From contig JAFGFB010000245.1 of NCBI GenBank assembly GCA_016931315.1, positions 1 to 38,038 on the forward strand: DNA of 38,038 nt. Reading direction: 5' to 3'. Numbering within the stretch: the stretch's first letter is position 1; each line of letters begins with the position of its first letter. Under the pieces are notes generated by a model. The model was not told the origin of the DNA and ran no database searches. It worked only from the letters and a program-made list of their open reading frames with translations. A program made the position numbers and the translations under genes. The stretch is from Anaerolineae bacterium. Lineage in GTDB: Bacteria; Chloroflexota; Anaerolineae; B4-G1; SLSP01. Shown piece after piece: positions 18,760-28,146 of the stretch.

Positions 18760-19092
18760 AAGGGGGCTGGGAGCAGCATATTTGTGGCGGCGCCGCTGCG
18801 CAGCAGAGGAGGTCGCAGGGAGCAATGGGACGCCACTGCGTGGCGGTACGAACTAAAGTTCGCGGTACATTGGCGGCAGCTAGGGTTGAGGTAGGGTGAG
18901 AAGGTTGTGGAATGAAATGAGGCCGCCACTGCGTGGCGGTACGAACTAAAGTTCGCGGTACGTTCGCGGCGGGCGAGGGTTGCGGGGGACAAGGGTGGTT
19001 GCTCAACGAGGCGCCCAGGGCTAAAGCCACAGGGCTACGAAACAACGCCCGGTGAACCGGGCTCAGATGCGCTATTACTGCTCCAATAACAG

Positions 19093-19128
19093 ACCACGGC
19101 AACCCCCCAAGGAGGTTGCCGTGGTTTT
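19093..19128. terminator. Stem-loop, possible terminator
   Basis: accacggcaacc...ggttgccgtggt followed by ttt; lies just past the end of the P-type ATPase gene (stop 19148 on -). The T tract is on the + side, so orientation is uncertain. Confidence 0.5.
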
Positions 19129-19147
19129 GCGTTAAGCACGAAAATGT

Positions 19148-21964
19148 CTAGCCGCGGTAGCGCTCTGTACGAGACGAGAGCAACAGCTTCTGCAACTCCG
19201 CCACGATTGAGGGGATCAGGACCAACGGCAGAATCAAGAACCACTCTTCAGGATCATCCAGCGGCACGGTGCCAAAGATGGGCTGGAAGAAGGGCACAAA
19301 GACGACCATCAGCAGCAAGATGACAGAGAAGCCGATGGCGTATTGCATCCACTTGTTGGTGAAGATCCCCAGCTTGAGCAGGGGATAGCGCTCCGAGCGC
19401 GCGGTGTAAGCGCGGAAGAGTTCGGAAAGCACCAGCGTCACGAAAGCCATCGTCTGCGCCATCAGAGTGGCATCCTGCCCGGTTTTGGCGGCGTAGTAGC
19501 CGCCGCGGTGATAAGCCCACAGGACGGTGCCCGCGATGGCGATGGTCTGGACTGCCACGCCCGCAATCATCTCACGGTTAATCACAGGCTCTTTAGGAGG
19601 CCGGGGCGGGCGGGACATGATGTCGGGATCGCCCTTTTCCAAGCCCAGAGCCAGCGCCGGCGCGCCATCGCTGAGCAGGTTGAGCCACAAGAGCTGAATT
19701 GCGGTCAGTGGCACGGGCCAACCCAACAGTGTGGCGACAAAGATGATGGCGATTTCCGCCATGTTGCAGGAGAGCAGGAAATAGACGAATTTGCGAATAT
19801 TGGAGTAGATAATGCGTCCCTGCTCAATGGCGCTGACGATGGAGACGTAGTTGTCGTCGGTGAGCACCATGTCGGCGGTCTGTTTGGAGACATCCGTGCC
19901 GGTGATGCCCATGGCGATACCGATATCCGCGCGCTTGAGGGCGGGCGCATCGTTGACGCCGTCACCGGTCATGGCAGCAACATGCCCACGGTTTCGCAGC
20001 GCCTGGACAATGCGCACCTTGTGGTTGGGAGCAACGCGAGCAAAGACATCCACATGCTCGATGGCTTCTTCGAGCTCGGCATCGCTCATCGCCTCGATCT
20101 CGCGCCCGGAAATCACCCGTCCGCCAGGTCGCAGGATTCCAATCTGATTGGCGATGGCCTGCGCGGTAGCGGCATAGTCGCCCGTGACCATGACCGTGCG
20201 CAGCCCTGCGCCCCGCGCCTTCTGAATGGCGGGAATCACCTCGGGGCGGGCGGGGTCAATCATGCCGACCAGTCCGATAAAGACCAGGTTAATCTCGACG
20301 GTAGCCGGGGTCAACTCCGCAGGAATACTCTTCAAGGGGCGATAAGCCACCCCCAAGACGCGCAAAGCCTGCGAAGCCATGCCGGCATTGCTCTTGAGGA
20401 TGCGCTCACGCAGCTCCTCGGTCAGCACGATGGGACCATCGGGACCTTGCGCGTGCGTGCAGTGGTCCAGAACGATGTCGGGAGCGCCCTTGACCACTGC
20501 GACGTAGCCGGAGTCACCGACATTGAAGGGACTGGCGTCCTCATCCGCGACTCTCTCCAACGCATGAATGGTGGTCATGCGCTTACGGTCGGAGTCAAAG
20601 GGCAATTCTGCCACACGGGGATAGCGCCCTTCCTGCCCCTCGCGCCAATAGCCAGCCTTGGCAGCAGCCACAACCAGCGACCCCTCGGTGGGGTCGCCCA
20701 CCATGCGGTATTCGGCATCACCGTCGCTTTTTTCCAGCACGGCATCGGTGCAGAGCAAGCCAGCCCAAAGCGCCTGCCGCAACACGGGATGCTGTTCTAG
20801 GGGAATCACCTGCCCATCGGACTTAAAATCCCCGTTCGTATCGTAGCCGGTGCCCGTAATCACATACTCGTGGTCCAGCACCGACATCTGCGTCACCGTC
20901 ATCTGGTTCTGGGTCAACGTGCCGGTCTTATCGGAGCAAATCACTGTAGCAGAACCGAGAGTCTCAACAGCGGGCAGACGGCGAATCAAGGCATGGCGCT
21001 TGACCATCTCCTGCATACCGAGCGCCAGACAAATCGTGACGACGGCGGGCAAGCCCTCAGGCACGGCGGCAATCGCCAGACTAACGGCAATCATGAAGAA
21101 CTCGGTAACCATCTGAATCGTCAGTTCTTGCCCGGTGAAAAGCGGACGCAGAATGCCGATCAGGAAGACCAAACCACAGATGACGAGCGAGGCAATGCCC
21201 AGCATCCGCCCCACCTCATCCAGTTTGCGCTGTAAGGGGGTCTCTTCTTCCTCAACCGACTGAATCATCTCGGCGATGTGGCCGATTTCCGTCTGCATGC
21301 CAGTGGCGATGACCACCGCCACACCGCGGCCGTAGGTGACCATGGTGCTCATATAGGCGGAATTACGACGGTCGCCGATACCGGCTTCCGCATCGAGGAC
21401 CTGAGCGGCTTCTTTGCCCACAGGCAATGATTCGCCCGTGAGGGAAGCCTCCTCGATCTTGAGGTTCACGGATTCGGTGAGCCTGACATCGGCGGGAATG
21501 ACGTTGCCAGCTTCGAGCAGCACAATATCACCGGGGACCAAAGCGTGTGCCGCCACCACTACGCGATGTCCATCGCGCATCACGTGCGCTTCGGGCGCTG
21601 CCATCTTTTTGAGGGCCGCGAGCGCCTCCTCGGCTTTGCTCTCCTGGATGACGCCGATGGCGGCATTCAGAATCACAATCGCCATGATCACGCCCGCTTC
21701 GACCAGGCCGCCTTCATCTATGCCAAAGATATCTAACGAGGCCGAAATAACCGCAGCAGCAATCAGGATCAAGACCACGAAGCCGCGCAACTGATCCAAC
21801 AGGCGTTTCCAGAATGATACAGGGGGGCGTTCTTGTAGCTGGTTGGGGCCATAGGTTGCCAGCCGTTTTTGGGCCTCAGCAGTCGTGAGACCCTGGTCGG
21901 GGCGGACCTCCAATGTAGCCAGCGCATCCGCTACGCTCAGCGCATGCCACTTCTTTGTATCCAT
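19148..21964 (-). CDS. P-type cation (Ca2+-type) ATPase
   Basis: [73 protein letters not shown]-like motif; start [10 protein letters not shown] at 21964 after aggagg. The ORF-track start at 22306 runs into repeat DNA. Confidence 0.95.
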   Translation of the reverse strand: MDTKKWHALSVADALATLEVRPDQGLTTAEAQKRLATYGPNQLQERPPVSFWKRLLDQLRGFVVLILIAAAVISASLDIFGIDEGGLVEAGVIMAIVILNAAIGVIQESKAEEALAALKKMAAPEAHVMRDGHRVVVAAHALVPGDIVLLEAGNVIPADVRLTESVNLKIEEASLTGESLPVGKEAAQVLDAEAGIGDRRNSAYMSTMVTYGRGVAVVIATGMQTEIGHIAEMIQSVEEEETPLQRKLDEVGRMLGIASLVICGLVFLIGILRPLFTGQELTIQMVTEFFMIAVSLAIAAVPEGLPAVVTICLALGMQEMVKRHALIRRLPAVETLGSATVICSDKTGTLTQNQMTVTQMSVLDHEYVITGTGYDTNGDFKSDGQVIPLEQHPVLRQALWAGLLCTDAVLEKSDGDAEYRMVGDPTEGSLVVAAAKAGYWREGQEGRYPRVAELPFDSDRKRMTTIHALERVADEDASPFNVGDSGYVAVVKGAPDIVLDHCTHAQGPDGPIVLTEELRERILKSNAGMASQALRVLGVAYRPLKSIPAELTPATVEINLVFIGLVGMIDPARPEVIPAIQKARGAGLRTVMVTGDYAATAQAIANQIGILRPGGRVISGREIEAMSDAELEEAIEHVDVFARVAPNHKVRIVQALRNRGHVAAMTGDGVNDAPALKRADIGIAMGITGTDVSKQTADMVLTDDNYVSIVSAIEQGRIIYSNIRKFVYFLLSCNMAEIAIIFVATLLGWPVPLTAIQLLWLNLLSDGAPALALGLEKGDPDIMSRPPRPPKEPVINREMIAGVAVQTIAIAGTVLWAYHRGGYYAAKTGQDATLMAQTMAFVTLVLSELFRAYTARSERYPLLKLGIFTNKWMQYAIGFSVILLLMVVFVPFFQPIFGTVPLDDPEEWFLILPLVLIPSIVAELQKLLLSSRTERYRG

Positions 21965-22084
21965 GAAGTTGTCCTCCTCAAGACAGTTTCGAGAAAGGCT
22001 ATGCCTTTCAGGCATAAAACAAATGAGGCGCGGTCGAGGCGTCTTTGTCTGCGGAAGGCAGGCGCAGGCGCTTTGATCAAAAGC

Positions 22085-22112
22085 ATTGTAACATAGACCA
22101 GGCATTAGGCAA
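22085..22112 (-). promoter_or_regulatory. Putative promoter of the P-type ATPase gene
   Basis: On -: TTGCCT - 16 nt - TACAAT. Confidence 0.4.
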
Positions 22113-22186
22113 GATTTGGAGGGGTGACAGATTTTGGGTGGAAGTTGGAGGAGGTTGGGCAAAGAGGAAAAGAGGTTTCTCTTTTT

Positions 22187-22223
22187 GTGTTTTTTGGTCG
22201 CGCTACGCGCGACCAAAAAACAC
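22187..22223 (+). repeat. Palindrome family copy 12
   Basis: gtgttttttGGTCGCGC-TAC-GCGCGACCaaaaaacac, followed by tttttta. Confidence 0.9.
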
Positions 22224-22414
22224 TTTTTTAGGAAGATGAATAGGGAGGACAGTTGGCCGCGTTGTGCGCGGTTAAAACACTTTTGAGGAAGGCAGATGGG
22301 GAGCACAGTTGGCCGCGTTGTGCGCGGTTAAAACACTTTTGAGGAAGGCGGATGGGGAGGACAGGCGGGTTGTTGGGGGAAGTTGTGCAAAGAGAGGAAG
22401 AGGTTTCTCTTTTT

Positions 22415-22451
22415 GTGTTTTTGGGTCGCGCTACGCGCGACCCAAAAACAC
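22415..22451 (+). repeat. Palindrome family copy 13
   Basis: gtgtttttGGGTCGCGC-TAC-GCGCGACCCaaaaacac, followed by tttttta. Confidence 0.9.
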
Positions 22452-22709
22452 TTTTTTAGGAAGATGAATAGGGAGGACAGTTGGCCGCGTTGTGCGCGGG
22501 CGAAACACTTTTGAGGAAAGCGGATGGGGAGCACAGTTGGCCGCGTTGTGCGCGGTCAAAACACTTTTGAGGAAGGCAAATGAGGACAGTTGTAGTTTTG
22601 AACTGCGCTATGCGCGACCAAAGCCACTTTTTAGGAGGGCGGATGGGGCATTGCAGGCGTCAAGGATTTAGCCGATAGCGGGCGTTTCGGTGATGCCGGC
22701 AAGTTGGGT

Positions 22710-22726
22710 TATAATACGGCTCTATG
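22710..22726 (+). promoter_or_regulatory. TATAAT -10 element abutting the ABC ATPase start codon (candidate leaderless promoter)
   Basis: TATAAT at 22710-22715, ATG at 22724; no Shine-Dalgarno between them; weak -35. Confidence 0.4.
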
Positions 22727-23467
22727 AGAGTGGTATTGCGCAACCTTAGCAAAACCTTCAACGAGCGCAGGTCTGCGCTGGAAGCGCTGGCGCCGATTTC
22801 GCTCGACATTGCGCCGGGCGAGTTTGTAGCCTTCGTGGGACCGAGCGGGTGCGGCAAGTCCACGCTGCTCCGTCTGATTGCAGACCAGCTGGTTCCCAGC
22901 ACCGGGGAGATATGGCTGGACAGTCAATCGCCCACGGTGCAACGGGCGCACAAAGCCATCGGCTGGATGGCGCAGAATCCGGCGCTGCTGCCGTGGGCGA
23001 CAGTGCTCGACAATGTCAGGCTACCGCTGCACGTGAATCGCCAGCACAACCGCGCCGCTCCCACACCGGAAGCCCTCCTGGCCCTGACGGGGCTAACGGA
23101 ATTCGCGACTACCTACCCCGGAACGCTCTCGGGAGGCATGCAACAGCGCGTGGCGCTGGCTCGCACGCTGGCTACGGGCGCGAGGCTGTGGTTGATGGAC
23201 GAGCCTTTCGCCGCGTTGGATGAGCTGACCCGCGAGGCGTTGACGGATGAGGTGTTGCGGTTGTGGCAGGAGGTAGGCGCTACCGTCCTCTGGGTAACCC
23301 ATAATATCACCGAGGCGATACGCCTGGCAAACCGGCTCGTGGTGATGAGCTCCCGTCCCGGCGAGATTCGCGCGGTTTTCCCGGTGCCGTTGCCCTATGC
23401 CCGCGATGCCACCTCACCAGAAGTCATCGCACTGGTGCGCGATGTGCGCAAGGCGCTTGCCGCATGA
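22724..23467 (+). CDS. ABC transporter ATP-binding protein (nitrate/sulfonate/pyrimidine-precursor type)
   Basis: FVGPSGCGKSTLLRLIADQL; LSGGMQQRVALARTLATGARLWLMDEPFAALD; TLWVTHNITEAIRLA-like. Confidence 0.93.
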   Translation: MRVVLRNLSKTFNERRSALEALAPISLDIAPGEFVAFVGPSGCGKSTLLRLIADQLVPSTGEIWLDSQSPTVQRAHKAIGWMAQNPALLPWATVLDNVRLPLHVNRQHNRAAPTPEALLALTGLTEFATTYPGTLSGGMQQRVALARTLATGARLWLMDEPFAALDELTREALTDEVLRLWQEVGATVLWVTHNITEAIRLANRLVVMSSRPGEIRAVFPVPLPYARDATSPEVIALVRDVRKALAA

Positions 23468-24276
23468 GCACCGACGAACTGCCGCAAAAATCTGCTCCCA
23501 GCGCGCCTTTCGCCTGGGACCTCGTCTCGGTCGCGCTCATTTTGGGGGCGGCATTAGGCCTCTGGGAGATTGTGGTACGGGCACGCGGGATTCCGGTCTA
23601 CCTGCTGCCGGCGCCATCGCTCGTGATGACGACGCTGGCGGCGCGCGCGGGCGACTACGGACACGCCGCCCTGGTCACCTTTGCACAAGCGATGGGCGGG
23701 CTTATTGCGGGGCTTGCAGCAGGGATTCTCATCGCCGTGCTGATTACGTACTGGAAACGCGTCGAACGGGGCGTGCTGGCGCTGGCAATCCTGGTGAAAG
23801 CCACACCGATGGTGGCCATCGCGCCACTGCTCACCATCTGGTTCGGCTTTGGGGCGCTGCCCAAGGTCATTCTGACCGCGCTCATCACCTTCTTCCCGGT
23901 GCTCATCAATGTTCACACCGGGCTACTCGCCGCAGATGAGGCCATTCTGGCGCTGCTCCACTCGCTGAACGCGAGCCGCTGGGAGGTGTTTCGCTATGCC
24001 CGCTGGCCTTCTGCCTGGCCGTTTTTGTTTGCCGCGCTGAAGGTCGTCGCGCCGCTGTCGCTAGTGGGAGCGGTCGTGGCGGAATGGGCGGGCGCCTCCG
24101 CGGGACTGGGACGCATGATGTGGCTGGCTTACAGTAACCTCAACATGCCGGCGCTCTTCGCCGCCATTTTCTGTTTGGCGCTGATGGGCGTGGGGCTATA
24201 CGGGGTGGTGATGGTGGCGGAAAAGCGCACCCTGTTCTGGCGCCAACTCCATGAAAGAAAGGAAGGCGGCTCATGA
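23464..24276 (+). CDS. ABC transporter permease (SsuC/ThiX-like)
   Basis: Multiple hydrophobic segments; ATPMVAIAPLLTIWFGFGALPKVILTALITFFPVLINVHTGL; start overlaps upstream gene. Confidence 0.92.
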   Translation: MSTDELPQKSAPSAPFAWDLVSVALILGAALGLWEIVVRARGIPVYLLPAPSLVMTTLAARAGDYGHAALVTFAQAMGGLIAGLAAGILIAVLITYWKRVERGVLALAILVKATPMVAIAPLLTIWFGFGALPKVILTALITFFPVLINVHTGLLAADEAILALLHSLNASRWEVFRYARWPSAWPFLFAALKVVAPLSLVGAVVAEWAGASAGLGRMMWLAYSNLNMPALFAAIFCLALMGVGLYGVVMVAEKRTLFWRQLHERKEGGS

Positions 24277-25334
24277 AATCCTTGAAAAGATTCGCCGTAT
24301 GGCAGCGTGAGACACGTTGCAGCACCGGGACCTGTTGGCGCGTCAGCCACATCCTGCTGGCGTATCTCATTCTCGCCCTGGCGCTCACGGTAAGCGGGTG
24401 CCAGAAGTCGCCCACGACGACGACGCAAGCGGATACGCTGGTCTTTATGGCGGGTTATAAACCGCAGGCGAACCTGCCCTTTGTGGGGGTCTATGTGGCG
24501 CAGGAAAAGGGCTACTTTGCCGACGAAGCCCTCACCGTCACGATTCAACACTCGGCGGGCAGGGGGGAACACCTGCAACTGCTCGCCGCCGGCAAGGTGG
24601 ATGTGACGACGCAGGATGCCGCCATTCTGCTGCAACGGCGCGCCGACCCTGGGCTGCCGTTGCTCTCCATTGCGCTGGTCGGGCAACATGGGCAACAAGC
24701 CTACGTCGCGCTAGCCGATTCCGGCATCGTCAGCCTGCAGGATTGGCGCGGGCGCAGCATCGGCTACAAAGGCACCCCACCCCCCGATTTACCGGCATTG
24801 CTGGATATAGCGGGATTGAGCGCCGAAGATGTATCGCTCATCAATGTAGGTTTTGACCCGCGGGTGCTGGTCGAGGGACTGGTGGAGATTTACCCGGTCT
24901 ACAATTCCAATGAGCCGTATCTCCTGCGCAGCTGGGGGTATGAACTGCAAGAATGGCAGGTGAGCGATTATGGGGTGCCGACGCTGGGGCTGGCGTATGT
25001 GAGCACGCCGGAGATCGTCGAGCGGGACCCCGAGCGCATGGAGCGCTTCGTCCGCGCCGCGCTGCGCGGCATCACGTACGCGGCAGCCCATCTCGACGAG
25101 GCGGTGGAGATTGTGATGCTCTATGCCGGCGAAGAAGCGGACCCCGAACACATGCGCTTCATGCTGGATACGGAGCTGCGGGACGCGCAAGTCGAGGGGC
25201 AGGCTATCGGTTGGCAAACGGCGGAGCAATGGCAAGCGTTAGCGGATAGCTTGTTGCAGTATCAAGCCCTTTCGGCGCCGGTAGATGTGAGCGCGGCTTT
25301 CACCAATCGCTTTGTGGAGGCGGCGGGGGAATGA
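24273..25334 (+). CDS. ABC transporter substrate-binding lipoprotein (NMT1/THI5-like)
   Basis: Lipobox-like LALALTVSGCQKS; FVGVYVAQEKGYFADEALTVTIQHSAGRGEHLQLLAAGKVDVTTQDAA. Confidence 0.9.
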   Translation: MKSLKRFAVWQRETRCSTGTCWRVSHILLAYLILALALTVSGCQKSPTTTTQADTLVFMAGYKPQANLPFVGVYVAQEKGYFADEALTVTIQHSAGRGEHLQLLAAGKVDVTTQDAAILLQRRADPGLPLLSIALVGQHGQQAYVALADSGIVSLQDWRGRSIGYKGTPPPDLPALLDIAGLSAEDVSLINVGFDPRVLVEGLVEIYPVYNSNEPYLLRSWGYELQEWQVSDYGVPTLGLAYVSTPEIVERDPERMERFVRAALRGITYAAAHLDEAVEIVMLYAGEEADPEHMRFMLDTELRDAQVEGQAIGWQTAEQWQALADSLLQYQALSAPVDVSAAFTNRFVEAAGE

Positions 25335-25374
25335 GAGGGGGAGTGGGAGAGTGGGTGAGGGGGTGAAATCCAGT

Positions 25375-26409
25375 ATGCCTGCCGTCACAGCGATGGCGCA
25401 TCCGAATCTGGCGCTGGTGAAATACTGGGGGCAGCGGGATACGGTGCGGCAGCTGCCGTTGAACGATTCGATTTCGGTCAATCTCAGTGGGGCAACGACA
25501 ACGACGACCGTGCAGTTCGATGTGGCGCTGGAGAAGGATGAATTTGAACTCGATGGCGCCCGCCCCTCAGCGGCAGCTGTGGCGCGCGTCAGCGCGCACA
25601 TGCAGCGCATTCGAGCGCTGGCGGGTATACCCACCTATGCCAGGGTGCAATCGCGCAATTCCTTTCCCGCCGGCATTGGCATCGCCTCATCGGCATCAGG
25701 GTTTGCCGCGCTGACGTTGGCGGGCACACGCGCCGCCGGGCTGGCGCTGGATGCAAAGGCGCTCTCCTCGCTGGCGCGTCTGGGGTCAGGCTCCGCCTGC
25801 CGCTCGATCCCCGACGGTTTTGCGGAATGGCTCGCCGGAACGGGTGAGGATTCCTATGCGGTGCAACTGGCGCCGCCGGAGCACTGGGATTTGGCGATTG
25901 TGACGGTGTATTTCGACCCGCAGCCAAAGGCGATTTCGTCATTAGAAGGGCATCGCGCCGCGCCAAGCAGCCCGTTCTTCGAGGCGCGCTTGCGGCAACT
26001 GGGGGAGACGTTGCGCACGGTGCGCTGGGCAGTGCTCGAGCGGGATTTCAGCACCCTGGGCATGGCGGTGGAGCGGGAAGCGCTCTCGCTGCATGTCATC
26101 GCGATGAGCTCAAGGGTGGCGGGGCAGCCACACTTGAGTGGCATCTATTACTGGCAACCGCAGACGCTGGCGCTGATGCACGCCGTGCAGCGCTGGCGCG
26201 CCGAGGGGCTGGCGGTGGCTTTTACGCTGGACGCGGGTCCGGCGGTGCATCTGCTGGTCGAGGCGGAGAATCGCGGGGCGCTGCTGGAAGCGGTGGGAGG
26301 CGTGCTACCCGCTCTCGGCGGGCAGGTGCTGGTGAGCGCTCCGGGAATGGGGGCGCGCGTGGTAGATGAGGAGAAGGGGAAGTTTAACGCAGAGAGCAGA
26401 GTGTTTTAA
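25375..26409 (+). CDS. Diphosphomevalonate/phosphomevalonate decarboxylase family (GHMP superfamily)
   Basis: HPNLALVKYWGQRD; FPAGIGIASSASGFAALTLAG; LARLGSGSACRSIPDGFAEW; FTLDAGPAVHLLVE. Confidence 0.88.
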   Translation: MPAVTAMAHPNLALVKYWGQRDTVRQLPLNDSISVNLSGATTTTTVQFDVALEKDEFELDGARPSAAAVARVSAHMQRIRALAGIPTYARVQSRNSFPAGIGIASSASGFAALTLAGTRAAGLALDAKALSSLARLGSGSACRSIPDGFAEWLAGTGEDSYAVQLAPPEHWDLAIVTVYFDPQPKAISSLEGHRAAPSSPFFEARLRQLGETLRTVRWAVLERDFSTLGMAVEREALSLHVIAMSSRVAGQPHLSGIYYWQPQTLALMHAVQRWRAEGLAVAFTLDAGPAVHLLVEAENRGALLEAVGGVLPALGGQVLVSAPGMGARVVDEEKGKFNAESRVF

Positions 26410-26476
26410 CGCAGAGACGCAGAGGCGCTAAGGAAAGACAGGGTATGGGTGGCGCGGGTGATGTGGATAGGATATA

Positions 26477-26506
26477 ACAGCGCGCAACCGTGGGGTTGCG
26501 CGCTGT
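26477..26506. terminator. Stem-loop between convergent genes, probable bidirectional terminator
   Basis: acagcgcgcaacc-gtgg-ggttgcgcgctgt followed by tgtgtt; lies between 26409 (+ stop) and 26525 (- stop). Confidence 0.65.
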
Positions 26507-26524
26507 TGTGTTACGGCTCAGGGA

Positions 26525-27787
26525 TTAGATAATCGTGCCGTCGGGAATGACCATGTCTTTAGGGATGACGACGATACCATCGCGGATGACGTAGCTCTTG
26601 GTCTCTGAATCCGGTTCACCGACGTGATTGCGGATGACGACGTTGCGCCCGATGCGCACGTTCTTATCGAGGATGACGCCCTCAATGACACTGCCCTCGC
26701 CCACCCCGATATCGGGAATGCCCAGGCGACGGTTATCATCTTTCTCTGCATCGGTCTCGAAGTAATCCGAGCCCATCATCACCACCCGGTGCAAGTGCGA
26801 GCCGGGGCGCAGGACGCTGCGCAAGCCGATGACGCTCGAGCGAATGGTGGATTGCTGAACCATACACCCCGGCGCGATGAAGACCTGCTGCATGTCGGAA
26901 TCCATGATGCGGCTGCCGGGTAAAAAGCGCGGGCGGGTATAGATAGGCCATTCGGCATCGAAGAAGTCGAAGGGCGGGTGGGAGGAAGTGAGAGCCAGGT
27001 TGACGTTGTAGAATGCCGCAATCGTCCCGATGTCCTCCCAATAGCCATCAAAGCGATAGGCGCGCACTTTCAGCCCCTGCTCAATCGCTGCCGGAATCAG
27101 GTGCTTGCCAAAGTCGGAGCCGGTCTGCTCGCGCAACATGTCGAAGAGCAGCCGCGAGCGGAAGACGTAGATGCCCATCGAGGCGGTGTAGGGGCGGTCC
27201 CCGGAAAGGCTCTCCAATCCAGCAAGGTTCTCGAAGGGGGGTTTCTCGACAAAGCGGATGATGTTAGAATCCGCATCAGCCTGCAGAATGCCAAAATCGG
27301 ACGCTTCCTCCGGCAACACGGGGTGCACGCCGATGGTGATATCGGCATCATTATCCCGGTGCGCCGCCACAAAATCGGAGTAATCCATGCGGTAGAGGTG
27401 GTCGCCTGAAAGGATCAGGGTCTCCCTGGACTTAGCGCCCTGGAGCTGGAAGAGTTGCTTGCGCAGCGCGTCCGCGGTGCCCTGATACCAGGAGGTGCTC
27501 GAAGGAGTCTGCTCCGCGGCCAAAATGCGCACCGAGCCACGGGAGAAGTTGTCAAAGACGTAGGTGCGGGAGATGTGACGGTGCAGGGATTCGGAGTTGA
27601 ATTGGGTCAAGACGTAGATGCGGTCAATTCCGGAATGGATGCAGTTGCTGATGGGAATATCAATCAACCGGTAGTGCCCCGCAAGTGGCACGGCGGGTTT
27701 TGCTCGCACCTTGGTGAGGGGATACAGACGCGTTCCGGCGCCGCCGCCCAGAATGACACTGACCACGTCGTGCATTGAGAAACGCAT
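26525..27787 (-). CDS. glgC: Glucose-1-phosphate adenylyltransferase
   Basis: VILGGGAGTRLYPLTKVRAKPAVPLAGHYRLIDIPISNCIHSG; YQGTADALRKQLF; LSGDHLYRMDY; SMGIYVF; start at 27787 after ggagacctccc. Confidence 0.95.
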   Translation of the reverse strand: MRFSMHDVVSVILGGGAGTRLYPLTKVRAKPAVPLAGHYRLIDIPISNCIHSGIDRIYVLTQFNSESLHRHISRTYVFDNFSRGSVRILAAEQTPSSTSWYQGTADALRKQLFQLQGAKSRETLILSGDHLYRMDYSDFVAAHRDNDADITIGVHPVLPEEASDFGILQADADSNIIRFVEKPPFENLAGLESLSGDRPYTASMGIYVFRSRLLFDMLREQTGSDFGKHLIPAAIEQGLKVRAYRFDGYWEDIGTIAAFYNVNLALTSSHPPFDFFDAEWPIYTRPRFLPGSRIMDSDMQQVFIAPGCMVQQSTIRSSVIGLRSVLRPGSHLHRVVMMGSDYFETDAEKDDNRRLGIPDIGVGEGSVIEGVILDKNVRIGRNVVIRNHVGEPDSETKSYVIRDGIVVIPKDMVIPDGTII

Positions 27788-27846
27788 GGGAGGTCTCCTT
27801 TCTATGGATAGCAATGAGCCAGCTTCGATTGTGTGAATCTGTTCTA

Positions 27847-27875
27847 ATTATAGTCAATAGAGGCAAATAAGGCAA
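27847..27875 (-). promoter_or_regulatory. Putative promoter of glgC
   Basis: On -: TTGCCT - 17 nt - TATAAT. Confidence 0.5.
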
Positions 27876-28012
27876 TCAGGGGGGGGGTATAGGGCAAAGG
27901 CTGCCGCTTATTGGGAAGTTCAAGCGGTTGTACTCAACCGCGGTCGGCTGGGGGCGATACCTACGGATAGACGCTTTGGCACGCTGAAGAGATGCAGAGG
28001 TAGTTTTTTTTT

Positions 28013-28045
28013 GTGATTTTTGCGGGCTGCGCCCGCAAAAATCAC
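28013..28045 (+). repeat. Palindrome family copy 14
   Basis: gtgatttttGCGGGC-TGC-GCCCGCaaaaatcac. Confidence 0.9.
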
Positions 28046-28146
28046 GCTTGCGGAGAGAGGCGCAAAGGGGGGTTTTTCTACGATGGCAAACCTGGCTAGA
28101 CGAACGGGCCTGTGGGCGATGCAAGAACACAGAGGGGTAGTTTTTT

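Larger units (their letters stand above)
22151..22640 (+). repeat. Tandemly duplicated ~228-bp block containing smaller ~55-bp repeats and two palindromes
   Basis: gcaaagaggaaaagaggtttctctttttgtg...aggaagatgaatagggaggacagttggccgcgttgtgcgcggttaaaacacttttgaggaaggc, repeated from ~22385; further decayed copy at ~22590-22640. Confidence 0.85.

Noticed and set aside
19343-20800. 485-aa + strand ORF
   Set aside because: Antisense to the P-type ATPase, with composition typical of a high-GC shadow ORF and no recognisable domain.
22221-22600. CRISPR-like regular repeats
   Set aside because: Units are adjacent and near-identical with no unique spacers; this is a tandem/segmental duplication.
22600-22724. 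TPP riboswitch upstream of the THI5-like transporter
   Set aside because: Looked for THI-box core sequences by eye and found none.
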